64,000 nucleotides of DNA from contig JBILMS010000002.1 in the NCBI GenBank assembly GCA_044375415.1, forward strand, positions 67,288-131,287, written 5' to 3'. Of this stretch, positions 61,805-64,000 are shown in pieces (position 1 is the stretch's first letter; each line of letters opens with the position of its first letter). Position numbers and translations under genes: made by a program. Source of the stretch: JAWXBG01 sp044375415 (GTDB lineage Bacteria > Bacteroidota > Bacteroidia > Flavobacteriales_D > Sanyastnellaceae). The notes under the pieces are model-generated. The model did no database searches. It was not told where the DNA came from and worked only from the letters and a program-made list of their open reading frames with translations.

Positions 61805-62511
61805 GTCGTTTAGTATTAGTTCCAACGCCCATCGGGAATCTCGAAGATATCACACTCCGGGCAATTAGAATATTACAAGAATGCGATTTTATTTTAGCCG
61901 AAGACACACGCGAAAGTAGAAAGCTGCTCCAACACTTATCCATCGATAAGCCTATTCACAGCTACCATCAGGCGAACGAACATAAAATCCTCGACCACAC
62001 TGTCGATCGCATAGCATCGGCCAACATGGTTTGTTTGGTCACAGATGCGGGAACTCCGGGCATATCCGACCCCGGTTATTTATTAGTCCGAGCTTGCCTC
62101 AAAGACAATATAGAAGTGGAATGTCTCCCGGGACCGGCAGCGCTCATACCCGCCCTAGTTATATCAGGTCTTCCTTGCGAAAAATTTGTATTCGAAGGAT
62201 TTCTTCCCCATAAAAAAGGCAGAGAAACACGTATGAAGGCAATCGCGGCTGAAAACAGAACAGTAGTGCTGTACGAATCTCCGCATCGACTTATAAAAAC
62301 GCTCGAACTTACTAAAAAAATATGTGGAGAACATCGGCCGGTAAGCGTTTCCCGCGAACTCTCAAAGAAATTTGAAGAAACCGTCAGGGGTACGTGCGAA
62401 GAAGTCTTAACACATTTTTTGAAGCACGAACCACGCGGAGAGTTCGTTGTGATCATCGGTGCTTCATCTTTGCAACCGGAAAACGATTCAGAAGAAGAAA
62501 ACGAAAATTAA
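61801..62511 (+). CDS. rsmI: 16S rRNA (cytidine(1402)-2'-O)-methyltransferase
   Basis: A 236-residue enzyme that methylates C1402 of 16S rRNA. Key segments are LVLVPTPIGNLEDITLRAI, AEDTRESRKLL, VTDAGTPGISDPGYLLV, CLPGPAALIPALV and FEGFLPHKKGRE. Length is below E. coli RsmI (286), as is usual for shorter members. It overlaps the preceding gene by 4 bp and is 11 bp before the next. Confidence 0.95.
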   Translation: MSRLVLVPTPIGNLEDITLRAIRILQECDFILAEDTRESRKLLQHLSIDKPIHSYHQANEHKILDHTVDRIASANMVCLVTDAGTPGISDPGYLLVRACLKDNIEVECLPGPAALIPALVISGLPCEKFVFEGFLPHKKGRETRMKAIAAENRTVVLYESPHRLIKTLELTKKICGEHRPVSVSRELSKKFEETVRGTCEEVLTHFLKHEPRGEFVVIIGASSLQPENDSEEENEN

Positions 62512-62522
62512 TATTCAAGGAC

Positions 62523-63338
62523 ATGGAAGTAATTAACGACGGACCGATCCGTACGAATCACGAAATCGACTACCGCATTTTTGGTGAAGAAATGCAATGT
62601 GTAGAAATTGAACTCGATCCACAAGAAACTGTCATCGCAGAAGCCGGTGCCTTTATGTACATGGATCAGGGTATCGTTATGGAAACTATTTTTGGAGACG
62701 GCTCTTCCGAACAAGGGGGCTTCTTCAATAAACTCGTGGGTGCAGGTAAACGTTTGCTAACCGGTGAAAGTTTATTTATGACTGCCTTCACTCACAATAC
62801 CGGTGGAAAAGCACGTGTAGCCTTCGCTTCGCCGTACCCGGGTAAAATAATTCCTCTCGATTTGCAAAAGCTGGATGGGAAAATTATTTGTCAAAAAGAC
62901 GCCTTTCTCTGCGCCGCTAAAGGAGTGAGCGTGGGTATAAACTTTCAGAAACGTCTGGGTACCGGACTCTTTGGTGGAGAAGGTTTTATCATGCAAAAAC
63001 TTGAAGGGGATGGTATGGCTTTCTGCCATGCGGGTGGACATATCATCGAACGCACCTTAGCTCCGGGAGAAAGTTTGCGCATTGATACCGGTTGCGTCGT
63101 GGCTTACACGCGAGAAATCGACTTCGATATTCAATTTGTAGGTGGAATTAAAAATACACTTTTTGGTGGTGAAGGATTTTTCTTCGCAGTGCTTACCGGA
63201 CCCGGAAAAGTATGGTTGCAGACACTACCTATTTCTCGATTGGCCTCTCGTATTATGGCCTACGGCACTTACAAAAGAAAAGAAGAAGGAAGTATTTTAG
63301 GTGGTCTTGGCAACTTGCTCGACGGCGATGGACGTTAA
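62523..63338 (+). CDS. AIM24/TIGR00266 family protein
   Basis: A 271-residue beta-rich protein. ATG 62523 is chosen (MEVINDGPIRTNHEIDYRIF); the longer in-frame extension to 62394 would read through rsmI. The diagnostic sections are YMDQGIVMETIFGDGSSEQG, HNTGGKARVAFASPYPGKI and GGIKNTLFGGEGFFFAVLTG. The family's function is not established. It lies 6 bp before mnmH. Confidence 0.88.
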   Translation: MEVINDGPIRTNHEIDYRIFGEEMQCVEIELDPQETVIAEAGAFMYMDQGIVMETIFGDGSSEQGGFFNKLVGAGKRLLTGESLFMTAFTHNTGGKARVAFASPYPGKIIPLDLQKLDGKIICQKDAFLCAAKGVSVGINFQKRLGTGLFGGEGFIMQKLEGDGMAFCHAGGHIIERTLAPGESLRIDTGCVVAYTREIDFDIQFVGGIKNTLFGGEGFFFAVLTGPGKVWLQTLPISRLASRIMAYGTYKRKEEGSILGGLGNLLDGDGR

Positions 63339-63344
63339 TAGTTG

Positions 63345-64000
63345 ATGAAACAGATTCAACTCAGCGAATGGCTTCTTAAACAAAGTCAGGGAACCATTGC
63401 ACTCGATGCAAGAAGTCCGGGCGAATACGCGAAAGGTCACATACCCGGTGCTCTCAACTTGCCTTTGCTAAACAATGAAGAACGTCATCTCGTTGGTTTG
63501 TGTTATAAAGAAAAAGGCCACGACGAAGCTGTTAAACTCGGATTTGAACTTACCGGTCATCAATTCATTGATAAAATTCGAAAGGCTGAATCAGTAAGCC
63601 CCGATAAAAATGTTATCGTTTATTGCTGGCGAGGAGGTCTGCGAAGTCAGATACTTAGTTGGATTCTTAGCACTGCCGGATTTCATGTGCACGTGCTCGA
63701 AGGTGGTTATAAATCCTACAGAACAGCTGCCCTTGAAGAGTTTGGAAAGACCCGAAAAATGTTTGTTGTAAGTGGAAAAACCGGTGCCGGTAAAACGGAA
63801 ATTCTACATGCCTTAGGCAATCGAGGAGAACAAATTCTCGATATCGAAGGTACCGGCTCGCACAAGGGTTCAAGCTTCGGTGGGTTGGGACAAGACGATC
63901 AACCAAGTCAAGAACAATTCGAAAATCTCCTTGCCGCTGAATTAATGAAAGCCGCACCCGAAAAAATCTTATGGATTGAAGACGAAAGTAGATTTTTAGG
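63345..64000 (+). CDS. mnmH: tRNA 2-selenouridine synthase, 5' part
   Basis: ATG 63345, open to the window edge, so the C-terminus (about 120-150 residues) is missing. The visible 218 residues show a rhodanese-like domain with C94 in VYCWRGGLRSQ as the active cysteine, and a P-loop GKTGAGKT (144-151) for the ATPase/GTPase part, then DIEGTGSHKGSSFGG. Family knowledge: MnmH (SelU/YbbB) replaces sulfur by selenium, via geranylation, in the wobble uridine of tRNAs. It is 6 bp after the AIM24 gene. Confidence 0.93.
   Translation, partial: MKQIQLSEWLLKQSQGTIALDARSPGEYAKGHIPGALNLPLLNNEERHLVGLCYKEKGHDEAVKLGFELTGHQFIDKIRKAESVSPDKNVIVYCWRGGLRSQILSWILSTAGFHVHVLEGGYKSYRTAALEEFGKTRKMFVVSGKTGAGKTEILHALGNRGEQILDIEGTGSHKGSSFGGLGQDDQPSQEQFENLLAAELMKAAPEKILWIEDESRFL

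Overview
The window looks like chromosomal DNA from a member of the Bacteroidota, most likely a Flavobacteriales-like free-living bacterium. The evidence is as follows. Many large secreted proteins end in type A or type B sorting domains of the type IX secretion system (T9SS), and one gene encodes a PorP/SprF-like outer-membrane partner. IspG is the long (648-residue) form. There is a TonB-dependent receptor. Shine-Dalgarno sequences are mostly absent, and several candidate promoters carry the Bacteroidota TAnnTTTG -7 box. No tRNA, rRNA, prophage or CRISPR array was seen.

Layout. 1-2.98 kb: a PLP aminotransferase and gmhA, probably the edge of a surface-polysaccharide cluster, set in intergenic DNA full of short repeats (94-bp duplicates, microsatellite-like units, small palindromes). 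3.0-7.4 kb (minus): a secreted putative glycoside hydrolase and acetyl-CoA synthetase. 7.8-14.9 kb: a module of TPR sensor kinase, LuxR-type response regulator, secreted beta-helix protein and giant T9SS protein. 15.0-16.2 kb: an IS200-like Y1 transposase next to a nine-copy palindromic repeat array, then a cluster of hairpins at the 3' end of comM. 17.9-20.2 kb: a GT-C-like membrane protein. 20.3-21.1 kb: a decayed chimera containing pieces of a second beta-helix / kinase / regulator set. 21.2-29.2 kb: T9SS repeat proteins (Cys-rich GCTDP-type and FG-GAP-type), a small T9SS protein and a lipoprotein. 29.2-34.7 kb: gamma-carbonic-anhydrase-like protein, TonB receptor and mutS. 34.9-41.8 kb (minus): clpX and the cell-shape operon mreB-mreC-mreD-mrdA-rodA. 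42.1-44.7 kb: superoxide dismutase and ispG. 44.7-53.2 kb: SDR/methyltransferase pair, SprB-repeat T9SS protein, NtrY-like kinase, cyclase/hemW pair and a biotin carrier protein. 53.5-60.9 kb: a 1674-residue cadherin-like adhesin, a type B T9SS protein and PorP/SprF. 61.0-64.0 kb: a PEVK-like hypothetical, rsmI, an AIM24-family protein and the 5' part of mnmH, cut by the window end.

How the genes work together. Core housekeeping blocks (cell-wall elongation, mismatch repair, isoprenoid synthesis, tRNA/rRNA modification) alternate with accessory blocks that build the cell surface. Eight proteins are predicted to be exported or surface-attached by T9SS or to be its partners, which suggests heavy investment in adhesion or gliding. 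The most unusual parts are the transposase-linked 161-bp higher-order repeat array and the decayed second copy of the two-component/beta-helix module.
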